In this document: positions 36,401 through 44,101 of the stretch, in pieces
Position numbering within the stretch: position 1 is the first letter of the stretch
Layout: each line of letters starts with the position of its first letter
Assembly (NCBI RefSeq): GCF_022063185.1
Contig: NZ_CP091913.1
Location: 5,929,141 to 5,993,140, forward strand
Source of the DNA: Nostoc sp. UHCC 0870
GTDB taxonomy: Bacteria; Cyanobacteriota; Cyanobacteriia; Cyanobacteriales; Nostocaceae
DNA length: 64,000 bases
Reading direction: 5' to 3'
Program-made: the position numbers and the translations under genes
The notes under the pieces: generated by a model
What the model was told of the DNA's origin: nothing
Database searches by the model: none
The model's input: the letters and a program-made list of their open reading frames with translations, nothing else

Positions 36401-37495
36401 AATTTCCCTTTGTAAGCGTGTGTTCGCCTGTACCAGTTCAGCTGTCCGTTCTGCTACTCGCAACTCTAATTCGGCTTGGGCTTGCTGGAGTGACGTTTCT
36501 AGCTGTTGGCGTTGTATTACCTCTTGCTGTAACTTTTGGTTGGCTTCTTTCAATTGCGCCGTCTGTTCTTGTACTTGTTCTTGTAAGACTTGCATGACTC
36601 CTAGTATTTGTGAGGGGTCAAAAATTTGTAGTAAATTTGTTTGCGTTACGAGTCCTTGGAGTTCTCCTTGCTCCCCTACTACCACGACTCGCCGCACCCC
36701 TTGCGCCTGCATCAACTGCTGCACAGTCCACAATGACGCAGTTGGACTAACGCTGTATACAGGCTGACTCATCACCGCTTCCGCCGGAGTTTGGGCGATA
36801 TCTAGCCCCTGCAACTGAAAATTTACAATATCTCGCTCAGTCACTATCCCCACGGGCAATAGAGGGTTGCTTTTTTCCCTCTGGCTCTGTTTTGCTACAA
36901 TAACTACACAACTGATATGGCGATCGCCTACGGTGGGCGGAACGCCAACGCTCATGAGTTGGGCTAATTCCCACACCGATGCAGTTGGTGGCGCATGAAC
37001 TACTGTAGTTACCATCACTTCCGCCACAGTGAGAAATTTCAACAAGTGTGCTGGCTCAACCACCTGACGAATCCTATCTTCGGTAATCAGCCCGATTAAT
37101 TCTCCCTTTCCATCTACTACAGGTAAGTGACGAATCTGATGCTGACGCATGAATAATAAAGCAGTCAGGGCATTTTGACTTTCAGCAAGTGTCAGGCTAA
37201 TCACTGGCTTTGTCATCACCTCAGCAATTCTTACCCCAGATAAATTTCTCCCTGAAGCAGTAAAATATCCTACATCTCGTAGCGTAAATATTCCTACTAA
37301 CCTCGTTCCCTCTACAATCAAAACACAACTGTCTTGCTGGGGCAATATTGCATCAGATAAACTACCATCAACACTTATTACCCGATTCATTAAAGCAATC
37401 ACATCTTTGAGCAGGGTATATGGTGTTACAGTCCAAGGAGAATATTGAATTACTAGGTCTAGAGTAGGCGAATCCATAGCATACGGTGAATTCAT
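33383..37495 (-). CDS. hybrid sensor kinase: CBS pairs, five PAS, HisKA, HATPase, receiver
   Basis: A 1370-residue soluble sensor. Two tandem CBS-domain pairs occupy about 10-290 (motifs such as HQIRHLPVVDGKGELIGLIT and RRVVVVGEQGELQGLVT), which usually bind adenine nucleotides. A coiled coil spans about 295-375. Five PAS/PAC units lie at about 375-1000, two of them near-identical neighbours (IWDWNLKTN repeated). HisKA has its His near 1011 (GTLASGIAHDLNNVFAP), then HATPase_c (SDTGIGIPP, GTGLGLATV) and a C-terminal receiver (about 1252-1370, Asp in LLDMLMPNMDG). It links energy state to a phosphorelay, by inference. No partner regulator is adjacent. Confidence 0.92.
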   Translation of the reverse strand: MNSPYAMDSPTLDLVIQYSPWTVTPYTLLKDVIALMNRVISVDGSLSDAILPQQDSCVLIVEGTRLVGIFTLRDVGYFTASGRNLSGVRIAEVMTKPVISLTLAESQNALTALLFMRQHQIRHLPVVDGKGELIGLITEDRIRQVVEPAHLLKFLTVAEVMVTTVVHAPPTASVWELAQLMSVGVPPTVGDRHISCVVIVAKQSQREKSNPLLPVGIVTERDIVNFQLQGLDIAQTPAEAVMSQPVYSVSPTASLWTVQQLMQAQGVRRVVVVGEQGELQGLVTQTNLLQIFDPSQILGVMQVLQEQVQEQTAQLKEANQKLQQEVIQRQQLETSLQQAQAELELRVAERTAELVQANTRLQREIAERKQLQTALQLNQFCLDRAIDVVAYIDSNGRYIYVNDTICHALKYSRAELLSMSVYDVHVDMCTPAIWADFWQRLKQQGSIVFESQLRSRDGELITLEINANYLKLQGQELAWGFARDIEEQKKTQIVLRQSEQWLQLALWAGNIGIWDWNLKTNQIIWSENLFSLFGKTPDTFDVNYENFLNLIVHPEDRERLHQSVLRAIDQQVPHDIEFRFIAPDGTVGWSLCKGTVFYDQTGQPFQMIGVNMDITERKYAEVALRESEQRLQIALSASSTGIWDWNLKTNEVIWSESMFPLFDVNPYTHDGKLESFFNFVHPEDREFVEQSLTRAIDEQAICDIEFRVVWADGTVHWANGKGKVFYDETGQPVRMIGAHHDITDRKYAEIALRESEQRLQGIIDNCPAIIYLKDLQGQHILVNSEFERIMHLTREEVKNSTNAEIFSPNLAEALTRNDQKVLNSVTSWEFEEDIQLDDGLHTYLTIKFPLCDSVGQPYAICGISTDITERKQAEQKIREQAALIDIATDAIFVRDLEKRILFWSRGAENLYGWTTEESLGKKADELFCKGLSSQLAIGMQETIEEGSWRGELEQITKTGKKIIVASRWTLVRDEFGNPQSILVVNTDITEKKQLEQQFYRAQRLESLGTLASGIAHDLNNVFAPIMMIAQLLPSRCKNVDARTQELFKTLENSSQRGANLVKQILTFARGTEGKPILLQPGHLLKELVKVITQTFPKTIEIQTHIPSNTLWMVKADPTQLEQVLMNLAVNARDAMPNGGILTISAENRIIDETYARMYLDAHPGNYIVMTVSDTGIGIPPKLLEHIFEPFFTTKEIDQGTGLGLATVLGIVKNHGGFVQVSSQVGRGTQFQVYLPIGEGTLAESKIEGELPRGNGELILIVDDELIVQETTKETLENYNYKTLVANDGIEAIALYAQHQQEISVVLLDMLMPNMDGLTTIRTMKTLNPKVTIIATSGLPANRQQALFVGATAFLSKPYTARDLLTTFSHK

Positions 37496-37760
37496 TCTTC
37501 AGCCGCCTGTTAAATAAAGGCTTAAATTTGCAAAGGAGTTATCTTAAAAGTCTCAATAGTAAAACAGAAGCTGGAAAATAAGAGCATTTCACCACATAGG
37601 CGATAGTTTCCATTTCTATGCAAATAAAATTGTGATGTTATTTTGACTATGCTATTAAAGTCACATTTTGTAATATAGTCTTGGTCATAGAGGTTTTCTT
37701 ATTCATGATATAAGTTTTTACAATAACTTCTTAGCGATCGCCACTATGAATAATTTTTTA

Positions 37761-39239
37761 TCAAAACTCTAACAGGTCATACCGCTTTTGTAAATCAAGT
37801 AGCTTGATTCTAGCTTCACCCGCATTATCAGCTAAATCAGCAAACTCCACAAACCTACGTAACTCTTTTCTTAACAGATTGCGTTCTACTTCTATGGTTT
37901 CCCGATCTAAATCTGGTGGCAAAACAATCATATCAAATATAGTAGCTCGTTGCTTATTGGGGTGAGGGCGTAAAACTCTGCCTCGTCTTTGAATGAACTG
38001 GCGGGGATTACCAGAACTTGATAAAATCACCGCCGTTTGAATAGCGGGAATATCAACTCCTTCATCTAAACAGCGAATTGCAACTAAACCTTGTAATTCA
38101 CCATTTTCAAATTGATTTCGTAAAATTTCTCTTTCTGTTAAAGGTGTGTGGGCTGTATAGGTACTGACTTTATAACCTAATTCTACCCCTAAAATTTTAG
38201 CAACAGCTTTGAGTTGTCGCAAAGATGAACGCTGTCCTGTTTCTAGAGAACCATCACTACAATAAAACAATGTATGGCTAGTTTCCCGGCGAGTTGCCAT
38301 TAAATCCCGCAGGGCATTTAATTTATTGGTGGCTGCACCAATTAATCTCGCCCTTTGCATTAATAATGGTTTTAAATCTTCATTATCTTCAAAGTTGGAT
38401 GATTGCCCATTTTCTCGTTCGCGGTAGAGTAGAGACCTACCGATTTTTTTCGTTAGTTTTAAATAGGCAATACTTTCAGCTTCAGTTAATTCTACAAGTA
38501 TGGGATAATACAAATAATGAACCAAAGCCCCTTGAGAGATGGCATCTCTTAAAGTGAACTCTGGCTGCAAAACTGTCCCAAAATAATCAAATAAAGATTG
38601 CGTACCATCATCATCAAAATATCTTTCTGGTGTAGCAGATAATCCCAGTCTCAAACCGACACTTCTAGGTAAACTTTCTTCTAATTTAGGTGCGCCTAAA
38701 TTGTGTGCTTCATCACCAATAATTAAAGTTTTGACCGGAAAATACTTGAGTTGTGATTGAAAACCATCACCAATTAATGTGGAGTTAGTAGTAATCACCG
38801 TGACAAAGCTTTGAGAACTAGAACGCAGATTGTAGAGTTGGGTAGAAAGTTGACTTTGCCAATTGCGGACATTCTCAAAAGCTAAAATTGGTTGTAAATT
38901 AAACTTTTCGCATTCTCGCGCCCATTGGGTGACAAGATGGCGATAGGGACACACCACCAATAACACCTGCAAGTTAATTTGTTTGTACAATTCACAAGCT
39001 ACAGCCAGTGCAGTGATAGTTTTACCACTACCAGTAGCCATTTTTAGTGTACCTCTGCCGTTATTGGCAAACCAGTTAGTAATAGCTTGTTGCTGATACT
39101 GGCGCAATTGCAGAGATGCTGGCATTTTAGGGCATCCTGGTAATGGTTGAGTTTGGTAACTCCCCCCACCTTCCTTAACAAAGGGTAATTTCAGGCGGAA
39201 AGAGGGTAGTTGCTGCACTGGATTTAGCGTCAGGTACAT
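37761..39239 (-). CDS. superfamily 2 DNA/RNA helicase (SSL2/XPB-like)
   Basis: A 492-residue DEAH-type helicase. Motif I is ATGSGKTITALAVA and motif II is IIGDEAHNLGA, followed by motif III LSATPERY. In the second RecA domain are FENGELQGLVAIRCLDEGVDIPA and the motif VI arginine finger QFIQRRGRVLRPH. The N-terminal KMPASLQLRQYQQQAITNW is the usual Q-like entry. No nuclease or specificity domain is attached, so a restriction role is not supported. DNA repair is plausible given the nearby lexA (115 bp upstream, same strand), but no SOS box was seen at this gene. Confidence 0.88.
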   Translation of the reverse strand: MYLTLNPVQQLPSFRLKLPFVKEGGGSYQTQPLPGCPKMPASLQLRQYQQQAITNWFANNGRGTLKMATGSGKTITALAVACELYKQINLQVLLVVCPYRHLVTQWARECEKFNLQPILAFENVRNWQSQLSTQLYNLRSSSQSFVTVITTNSTLIGDGFQSQLKYFPVKTLIIGDEAHNLGAPKLEESLPRSVGLRLGLSATPERYFDDDGTQSLFDYFGTVLQPEFTLRDAISQGALVHYLYYPILVELTEAESIAYLKLTKKIGRSLLYRERENGQSSNFEDNEDLKPLLMQRARLIGAATNKLNALRDLMATRRETSHTLFYCSDGSLETGQRSSLRQLKAVAKILGVELGYKVSTYTAHTPLTEREILRNQFENGELQGLVAIRCLDEGVDIPAIQTAVILSSSGNPRQFIQRRGRVLRPHPNKQRATIFDMIVLPPDLDRETIEVERNLLRKELRRFVEFADLADNAGEARIKLLDLQKRYDLLEF

Positions 39240-39242
39240 AAC

Positions 39243-39280
39243 AATTCAAAATTCAAAATTCAAAATTCAAAATTCAAGAA
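39243..39280. repeat. short tandem repeat (AATTCAA)n
   Basis: Five copies of the ATTCAAA heptamer lie between the lexA stop and the helicase start. Confidence 0.75.
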
Positions 39281-39354
39281 ATCTTGCAGATTTGGCATGA
39301 GGTATTGGCAAGAGACAAGGTAGAAATGCTTTCTTGTCCCAGTCCCTACTCTAT

Positions 39355-39960
39355 TCAGACGTAACCGCGCCAAACGCCGACAAGAGAACCTTGTACCTGT
39401 ACTTGCATAGCGGAGACTTCGATGGGGTTGTATTTGGGGTTGGCGGGTTTGAGGGTGACGCGATCGCCACTTCGATAAAAACGTTTTAATGTAGTACCGT
39501 AGCCATCAACTCTGGCTGCAACAATTGTGCCATTTTTTAAATGTTCAGGTTCGGGAACTGGACGCAGAAAGACTAAATCGCCATCACTAATTAAATCTTC
39601 AATCATGCTATCCCCAGCTACCCTTAAAGCATAGGTTTGGGGTGGTAAGGTAAAATTAGAAAAATCGATATGGTCTACAGCATCAGTAAAAGGTTCTATT
39701 AAACCACCAGCCGCAATTGTTCCTAAAACCGGCACACCTTGCTTGATAGATTGTAAAACCCTAATAGTTCGAGCTTTGCCTTCAGTCCATTCTATGTAGC
39801 CTTTGTTGCGTAAATGTTCTAGCCGACTTTGAATTGGTGCTGGCGATTTTAAATTCATCGCTTGCATCATTTGCCGAATCGAAGGAGAATGCTGGTGAGT
39901 TCGGATATATTCTGCCAGCCATTCATAAAGTTCTTGTTGCGCTGCTGTTAGCCTTTCCAT
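39355..39960 (-). CDS. lexA: LexA repressor
   Basis: A 201-residue LexA/S24 repressor of the SOS response. The winged-helix DNA-binding domain covers about 1-66 (SIRQMMQAMNLKSPAPIQSRL). The self-cleavage bond is Ala84-Gly85 (TIAAGGLIE). The catalytic Ser118 (VAGDSMIEDLI) and Lys159 (GTTLKRFYR) are both present, so this LexA should be able to autocleave, unlike some cyanobacterial LexA proteins that have lost these residues. Start ATG 39960 has GGGAGG (39970-39975 on the + strand as GGGAGG, pyrimidine-rich on the coding strand), so no clear Shine-Dalgarno. An SOS box lies 32 bp upstream. Confidence 0.96.
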   Translation of the reverse strand: MERLTAAQQELYEWLAEYIRTHQHSPSIRQMMQAMNLKSPAPIQSRLEHLRNKGYIEWTEGKARTIRVLQSIKQGVPVLGTIAAGGLIEPFTDAVDHIDFSNFTLPPQTYALRVAGDSMIEDLISDGDLVFLRPVPEPEHLKNGTIVAARVDGYGTTLKRFYRSGDRVTLKPANPKYNPIEVSAMQVQVQGSLVGVWRGYV

Positions 39961-39991
39961 AAAATATGAGGGAGGTAAATATAAAAGTCCC

Positions 39992-40007
39992 TAGAACATT
40001 AGTACTA
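39992..40007 (-). promoter_or_regulatory. SOS box (LexA operator) upstream of lexA
   Basis: The - strand reads TAGTACTAATGTTCTA, which fits the cyanobacterial LexA consensus RGTACNNNDGTWCB. It lies 32-47 bp before the lexA start codon, so lexA is probably autoregulated. Confidence 0.85.
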
Positions 40008-40240
40008 TAAAATATCATTAATCACAAGATAAAAATAAAAATAAGTAGTTGAGAAAAGAAATAGGGGAGAGGGGACAGGTGATAGGGGACAGGGGACAGG
40101 TGACAGGTGACAGGTAATTAATTTTGTGTGATTAGTTATTTAAAGGTAAAAGAACAGAAACTTCTTTCTTTTACCTTTTGACTTTTCAAACTGCTTCTGA
40201 GAAATACAGGTGAGAGAGGTTGAAACTAATGACTCATGAC

Positions 40241-40346
40241 TATAGCGTTTCTTGGTTGAGTTAGGTAGAAGAACCCCACCCCCAACCCCCTCCCCGCTAG
40301 CGAGGAGGGGGCTATCATATATCTCATTTAATTAGGAAACGCTATA
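40241..40346. mobile_element. MITE-like element, 106 bp
   Basis: Terminal inverted repeats TATAGCGTTTC (40241-40251) and GAAACGCTATA (40336-40346) flank the CCCCACCCCCAACC...GGAGGGGG hairpin that is also found near 8815 and 12930. It is non-coding. Confidence 0.65.
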
Positions 40347-40472
40347 ATAACTCTTACCTAAGCACTCAGCACGGCCTAACGCCCCGCTACCGCTAACAGA
40401 ACTCCCCACTCAGCACTCATCACTCAAAACTCAAAACTCAGCACTCACCACTCAGCACTCACCACTCACCAC

Positions 40473-41393
40473 TCAATCTGCACCTAAGAGACTGACTAAT
40501 AAAGCCTTTTGTGCGTGCAATCGATTTTCAGCCTGATCCCAAACTCGTGATTGTGAACCTTCAAGCACTTCTTCGGTAATTTCTTCACCACGATGGGCAG
40601 GTAAGCAGTGTAAAACAATGGCATTGGGTGCGGCAAGGCTTAATAACTGCTCAGAAATTTGATAAGGTTGGAAAATCGGAAAGCGATCGTCTGCTTCTGC
40701 TTCTTGCCCCATACTTGCCCAAACGTCAGTGTAGAGTACGGTTGCGCCTTTAGTTGCTAACTCTGGATCATTAGTAATTAAAACTTCAGTTTTATCCCCT
40801 GCGATCGCGCGTGTTTTCTCCACAATGGTAGGATCTGGCTCATAGCCTTGAGGAGTGGCAATTCTGACATTCATTCCAGCTAAAGCACAGCCTAGCATCA
40901 AAGAATTAGCAACATTGTTACCATCACCAACATAGGTTAAAGTTAACCCCGCAAGAGTGCCAAAGCATTCTTGTGCTGTCATTAAATCAGCTAATATCTG
41001 ACAAGGATGTTCTAAATCGGTGAGTGCATTAATTACCGGAATTTTGGCATAGTTAGCAAAAGTTTCTAATTCCTGTTGTTCAAAGGTGCGAATTGCCAGA
41101 ATATCCAGATATCGATCTAATACTCGCGCCGTATCTTGTATGGGTTCTCCCCGACTAACTTGGGTGACATTAGGATTAAGATCAATGACTTGTCCACCCA
41201 ATTGATACATTGCCACAGTAAAACTAACTCGTGTGCGAGTTGAGGCTTTAGAAAACAACAACCCCAAAACTTTGTTACACCGCAACTGCAACTGTTGTGA
41301 TTTCAACTGAGTTGCCAATTGCAGCAGTTCTTGAAGTTCCGTAGAATTCAAGTCTGCCAGACTTAACAAATCTCGTCCAAACAATGCTGCCAT
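40473..41393 (-). CDS. argF: ornithine carbamoyltransferase
   Basis: A 306-residue enzyme that makes citrulline from ornithine and carbamoyl phosphate in arginine synthesis. The carbamoyl phosphate site STRTR is at 51-55. Later come the conserved DLEHPCQILADLMT, the ornithine-binding DVWASMGQE, and the catalytic HCLPAHRGEEI. The length is typical of an anabolic OTCase. The start ATG is at 41393. Arginine also feeds cyanophycin, the nitrogen store of these cyanobacteria. It is transcribed away from the tRNA-Thr gene. Confidence 0.96.
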   Translation of the reverse strand: MAALFGRDLLSLADLNSTELQELLQLATQLKSQQLQLRCNKVLGLLFSKASTRTRVSFTVAMYQLGGQVIDLNPNVTQVSRGEPIQDTARVLDRYLDILAIRTFEQQELETFANYAKIPVINALTDLEHPCQILADLMTAQECFGTLAGLTLTYVGDGNNVANSLMLGCALAGMNVRIATPQGYEPDPTIVEKTRAIAGDKTEVLITNDPELATKGATVLYTDVWASMGQEAEADDRFPIFQPYQISEQLLSLAAPNAIVLHCLPAHRGEEITEEVLEGSQSRVWDQAENRLHAQKALLVSLLGAD

Positions 41394-41481
41394 GCTTCTA
41401 TTATGTAAAAAATAATTATATGCTTCTGTTCCTTTCCCCTGCTATATCAAAAAGCAACGAGATACTAGACAAATGAAATAC

Positions 41482-41509
41482 TAGACAAATAATTATGTTG
41501 TGATATAAT
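41482..41509 (+). promoter_or_regulatory. predicted sigma-70-type promoter for tRNA-Thr/trmJ
   Basis: TAGACA (41482-41487) and a perfect TATAAT (41504-41509) are separated by 16 bp. The first transcribed base would be near 41516, about 32 bp before the tRNA. Confidence 0.55.
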
Positions 41510-41547
41510 TTAAAATCGGTGAGTGCTTGAGAGTAAGCAACAAACCT

Positions 41548-41619
41548 GCCAGCATAGCACAGTGGTAGTGCATCCGACTTGTAATCGGAAGGTCGTCGGT
41601 TCAAATCCGACTGCTGGCT
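41548..41619 (+). tRNA. trnT: tRNA-Thr (anticodon UGU)
   Basis: A complete 72-nt cloverleaf: acceptor GCCAGCA/TGCTGGC (7 bp), D stem GCAC/GTGC, anticodon stem TCCGA/TCGGA with loop CTTGTAA (anticodon TGT), T arm GTCGG-TTCAAAT-CCGAC, and discriminator T. The CCA end is not encoded. It lies 25 bp before trmJ on the same strand. Confidence 0.95.
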
Positions 41620-41644
41620 TTGAGAGAAGCTAGGAGTGTGAATA

Positions 41645-42382
41645 ATGGGATTTGCTGGGGTACGAATTATTTTGGTAGAACCAGCAGGCCCTTTAAACGT
41701 AGGCTCAATTGCCCGTGTGATGAAGAATTTCGGGTTAGAGCATTTAGTATTAGTGAATCCCCAATGCGATCGCCTATCGACAGAAGCGATGAGAATGGCG
41801 GTTCATGCCAAAGACATTTTAGAGTCGGCGGTAGTGGTGGATACCCTACCAGAAGCCTTGCAAGGATGTGTGAGTGCGATCGCCACCACCGGACGCGATC
41901 GCGATTTTTCAGTCCCCTTAGAAAGTCCTAGAACAGCCTTACCTTGGTTATTAGAACCTGTTAACCAACCCGCCGCCTTGATTTTTGGGAGGGAAGACAG
42001 GGGATTAAGCAATGAAGAATTAAATTATGCCCACAGGTTCGTTCGCATCCCTAGTAGTCCGAATTATTCATCTTTGAACTTAGCTAGTGCGGTGGGTATC
42101 TGCTGTTACGAACTAGCACAACAATTACAGTTGGACGAAACGCCAACCGTCACAGTTACCGAACTAGCTCCATTAGAATTAGTCGAGACATACTATCAGC
42201 AATTAGAATCGTTACTCCTAAACATTGGTTATCTGTATCCCCATACCGCAACCAGCCGCATGGAAAAATTCCGTCAACTATATAATCGCGCTCATCTGCA
42301 AACAAACGAAGTAGCAATGTTGCGCGGTCTGCTCCGACAGGTAGAATGGGCAATTAACAACCAAACTGATAAGTTGTCATAA
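41645..42382 (+). CDS. trmJ: TrmJ-type tRNA 2'-O-methyltransferase (SpoU/TrmH superfamily)
   Basis: A 245-residue SPOUT enzyme that methylates the ribose at position 32 of tRNAs. The SPOUT knot motifs are LVEPAGPLNVGSIARVMKNFG, ALIFGREDRGLSNEEL, and SSPNYSSLNLASAVGICCYEL. A C-terminal helical extension (about 170-240) is TrmJ-like. It follows tRNA-Thr by 25 bp on the same strand, so the tRNA and this tRNA-modifying enzyme are probably on one transcript. The stop codon is followed within 9 bp by the IS605-type element. Confidence 0.88.
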   Translation: MGFAGVRIILVEPAGPLNVGSIARVMKNFGLEHLVLVNPQCDRLSTEAMRMAVHAKDILESAVVVDTLPEALQGCVSAIATTGRDRDFSVPLESPRTALPWLLEPVNQPAALIFGREDRGLSNEELNYAHRFVRIPSSPNYSSLNLASAVGICCYELAQQLQLDETPTVTVTELAPLELVETYYQQLESLLLNIGYLYPHTATSRMEKFRQLYNRAHLQTNEVAMLRGLLRQVEWAINNQTDKLS

Positions 42383-42402
42383 AATGAACTACGTGCATCC
42401 GG

Positions 42403-43644
42403 CTACGCCTGAGATGCACGTTTCTGGTGCTTCATTTGAGCAACTTGCTTGAAGCTTCCGCACCAAGTAGAGGTTGACTCATCTGCACCTAAAGAGGCAC
42501 GTTCCATACCCCTTGCATAATTAAGTATCACCATTGCTGCTGCGACATCCCTATCACATTGGTATCCACATTTTTCGCAATAGTGAACCCTGTCTGCTAA
42601 TGACTTTTTCTTTTGATGACCACAATTAGGACAGGTTTGAGATGGCTTAACTTTTTGTGTTGGAATCTCAATGTAAAAACCACCTGCTTCAGTGACTTTA
42701 TACTTAATTAAGTCTTTAAGATTGCCAATACCAACATCAAGCAAAGACCGATTTAACCCAGTCTTTTGATGTTTTCTCTTGCTGCCCTTCTTTGCCTTAC
42801 GGGTCATCGCTTTGAGGTTTAATTTCTCAGTAGCTACCAAGCTATTACAGCTAACTATTTGTGTAGCTACTTTATGATGCCAATTCTGCCTTTGACGAGC
42901 AACTTTTGATTGTATTTTAGCTATAGCCTTATTCGCTTTCCTCCACCTTCTTGAAGCTTTAATACCCTTTGATGGTGGTCTTTTTCTGCGACTGATTTTA
43001 GCTATTTTATTGATTTTAATTTGTGTAGTTTTAACAAATCTGGGATTCTCAATTGTATTGCCATTAGAGTCAGCAATTACATGATGAGTACCAAAATCTA
43101 AGCCAATTGCACCTGTGTCAGTTTGTGGACGAGTTGGAATGCAATCAACAGTAATTGAGGCGTACCATTTCCCTTGTTTAAAGATGATTGTACAGGTTTT
43201 GGTTTTACCCCAATCCCTAGCTTGACCACGCATCTTTACGTTACCTAAGTTAGATATCTTTAGATAACCGTTTTTGCCGTTGGTGCAAGCTTTCCATCCT
43301 GAATTACAGGGATAAGTCCACCCTTTGTAGTAGCGACTTGACTTAAATTTTGGATAACCAGACTTGAGTTTAAAAAACCGCTTGAAAGCAAAATCAACAC
43401 GCTTAACAGTATCCTGCAAAGCATGGCTACCAAGTTCTTTGTACTCTACCCATTCTTCTTTAAAGTTAGGTAAACAGTTCTGTTGATCAAAATAATCTAC
43501 TGACTTACCAAGTTTCTTGTAAGAAGTTCTGCGATGCTCAACACAAGCATTATAGAGATCCTTGTGGAGTCGTCGCCAATAGTGCATTTTGTTAGCTTGC
43601 TCTTTTGATGGATAAAGTCTAAAAGTAATTCGCTTAGTAGCCAT
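42403..43644 (-). CDS. tnpB: TnpB, RNA-guided nuclease of the IS605-type element
   Basis: A 413-residue TnpB/OrfB. The N-terminal helix-turn-helix-like part begins MATKRITFRLYPSKEQ. The RuvC triad is Asp183 (GLDFGTHH), Glu273 (VATEKLNLK) and Asp366 (CDRDVAAAM), with a zinc finger C338/C341...C356/C359 between the last two. All catalytic residues are present, so it is likely active. TnpB uses a guide RNA from the element's right end to cut donor sites and favour retention of the element. That RNA would overlap this gene's 3-prime end and extend into the flank at about 42390 and below. Confidence 0.93.
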   Translation of the reverse strand: MATKRITFRLYPSKEQANKMHYWRRLHKDLYNACVEHRRTSYKKLGKSVDYFDQQNCLPNFKEEWVEYKELGSHALQDTVKRVDFAFKRFFKLKSGYPKFKSSRYYKGWTYPCNSGWKACTNGKNGYLKISNLGNVKMRGQARDWGKTKTCTIIFKQGKWYASITVDCIPTRPQTDTGAIGLDFGTHHVIADSNGNTIENPRFVKTTQIKINKIAKISRRKRPPSKGIKASRRWRKANKAIAKIQSKVARQRQNWHHKVATQIVSCNSLVATEKLNLKAMTRKAKKGSKRKHQKTGLNRSLLDVGIGNLKDLIKYKVTEAGGFYIEIPTQKVKPSQTCPNCGHQKKKSLADRVHYCEKCGYQCDRDVAAAMVILNYARGMERASLGADESTSTWCGSFKQVAQMKHQKRASQA

Positions 43645-43690
43645 AACATATCGACCTGTCTGTTATATTTGAGTATGCTAATATTTTTGG

Positions 43691-44101
43691 GTGTACCCTG
43701 TCAATATGCAAGTCAGGAAAGGTTCTCATAGCGTTTTTAGTGTTAGGCTGCACTTTGTTTTTGTAACGCACTACCGACGCAAGGCTTTAAATGCAGAAAT
43801 GCTCAACCGATTACAACAAATGATTGAGCAGGTATCGAATAAAATGGACTGCCAATTAATTGAGTTTAATGGGGAGTCAGACCACATACATATCTTGCTG
43901 GACTTCCACCCAAAAAACTCTATTGCTGCTGTTGTTGGTAGCCTAAAGAGTGCGACAGCAAGAATGCTAAAAAAAGAATTCCCTCAAGAAATTAAAAAGT
44001 ATTATTGGGGAAAGGTTTCTTTCTGGTCTAATTCGTATTATGTTTCTTCTTGCGGTGGCGCACCAATAGAAGTGCTTAAAAAATATATCCAGCAATCTTG
44101 A
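43691..44101 (+). CDS. tnpA: TnpA, Y1 HUH single-strand transposase
   Basis: A 136-residue transposase that moves the element as single-stranded DNA. The HUH metal motif is His65-Ile-His67 (SDHIHILLDFHP). The likely nucleophile is Tyr132 in KYIQQ, the position usual for the last helix, and WSNSYYVSSCGG is the conserved strand before it. It diverges from tnpB with 46 bp between start codons. The length is normal and the frame is unbroken. Confidence 0.92.
   Translation: MYPVNMQVRKGSHSVFSVRLHFVFVTHYRRKALNAEMLNRLQQMIEQVSNKMDCQLIEFNGESDHIHILLDFHPKNSIAAVVGSLKSATARMLKKEFPQEIKKYYWGKVSFWSNSYYVSSCGGAPIEVLKKYIQQS

Larger units (their letters stand above)
39961..40472. other. intergenic region between argF and lexA
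   Basis: It contains the SOS box, AGGTGACAGG tandem repeats (about 40075-40115), a MITE-like element (40241-40346), a GC-rich dispersed repeat (about 40372-40398) and ACTCACC/ACTCAGC tandem repeats (about 40399-40470). No gene. Confidence 0.6.

Noticed and set aside
37761..39239. Helicase as the motor of a restriction system
   Set aside because: No methylase, specificity subunit or nuclease domain is adjacent; neighbours are a sensor kinase gene and lexA.
42403..44101. tnpB as a free-standing (domesticated) gene
   Set aside because: A tnpA with intact HUH and Tyr lies next to it and hairpins flank the pair, so it is part of a complete element.
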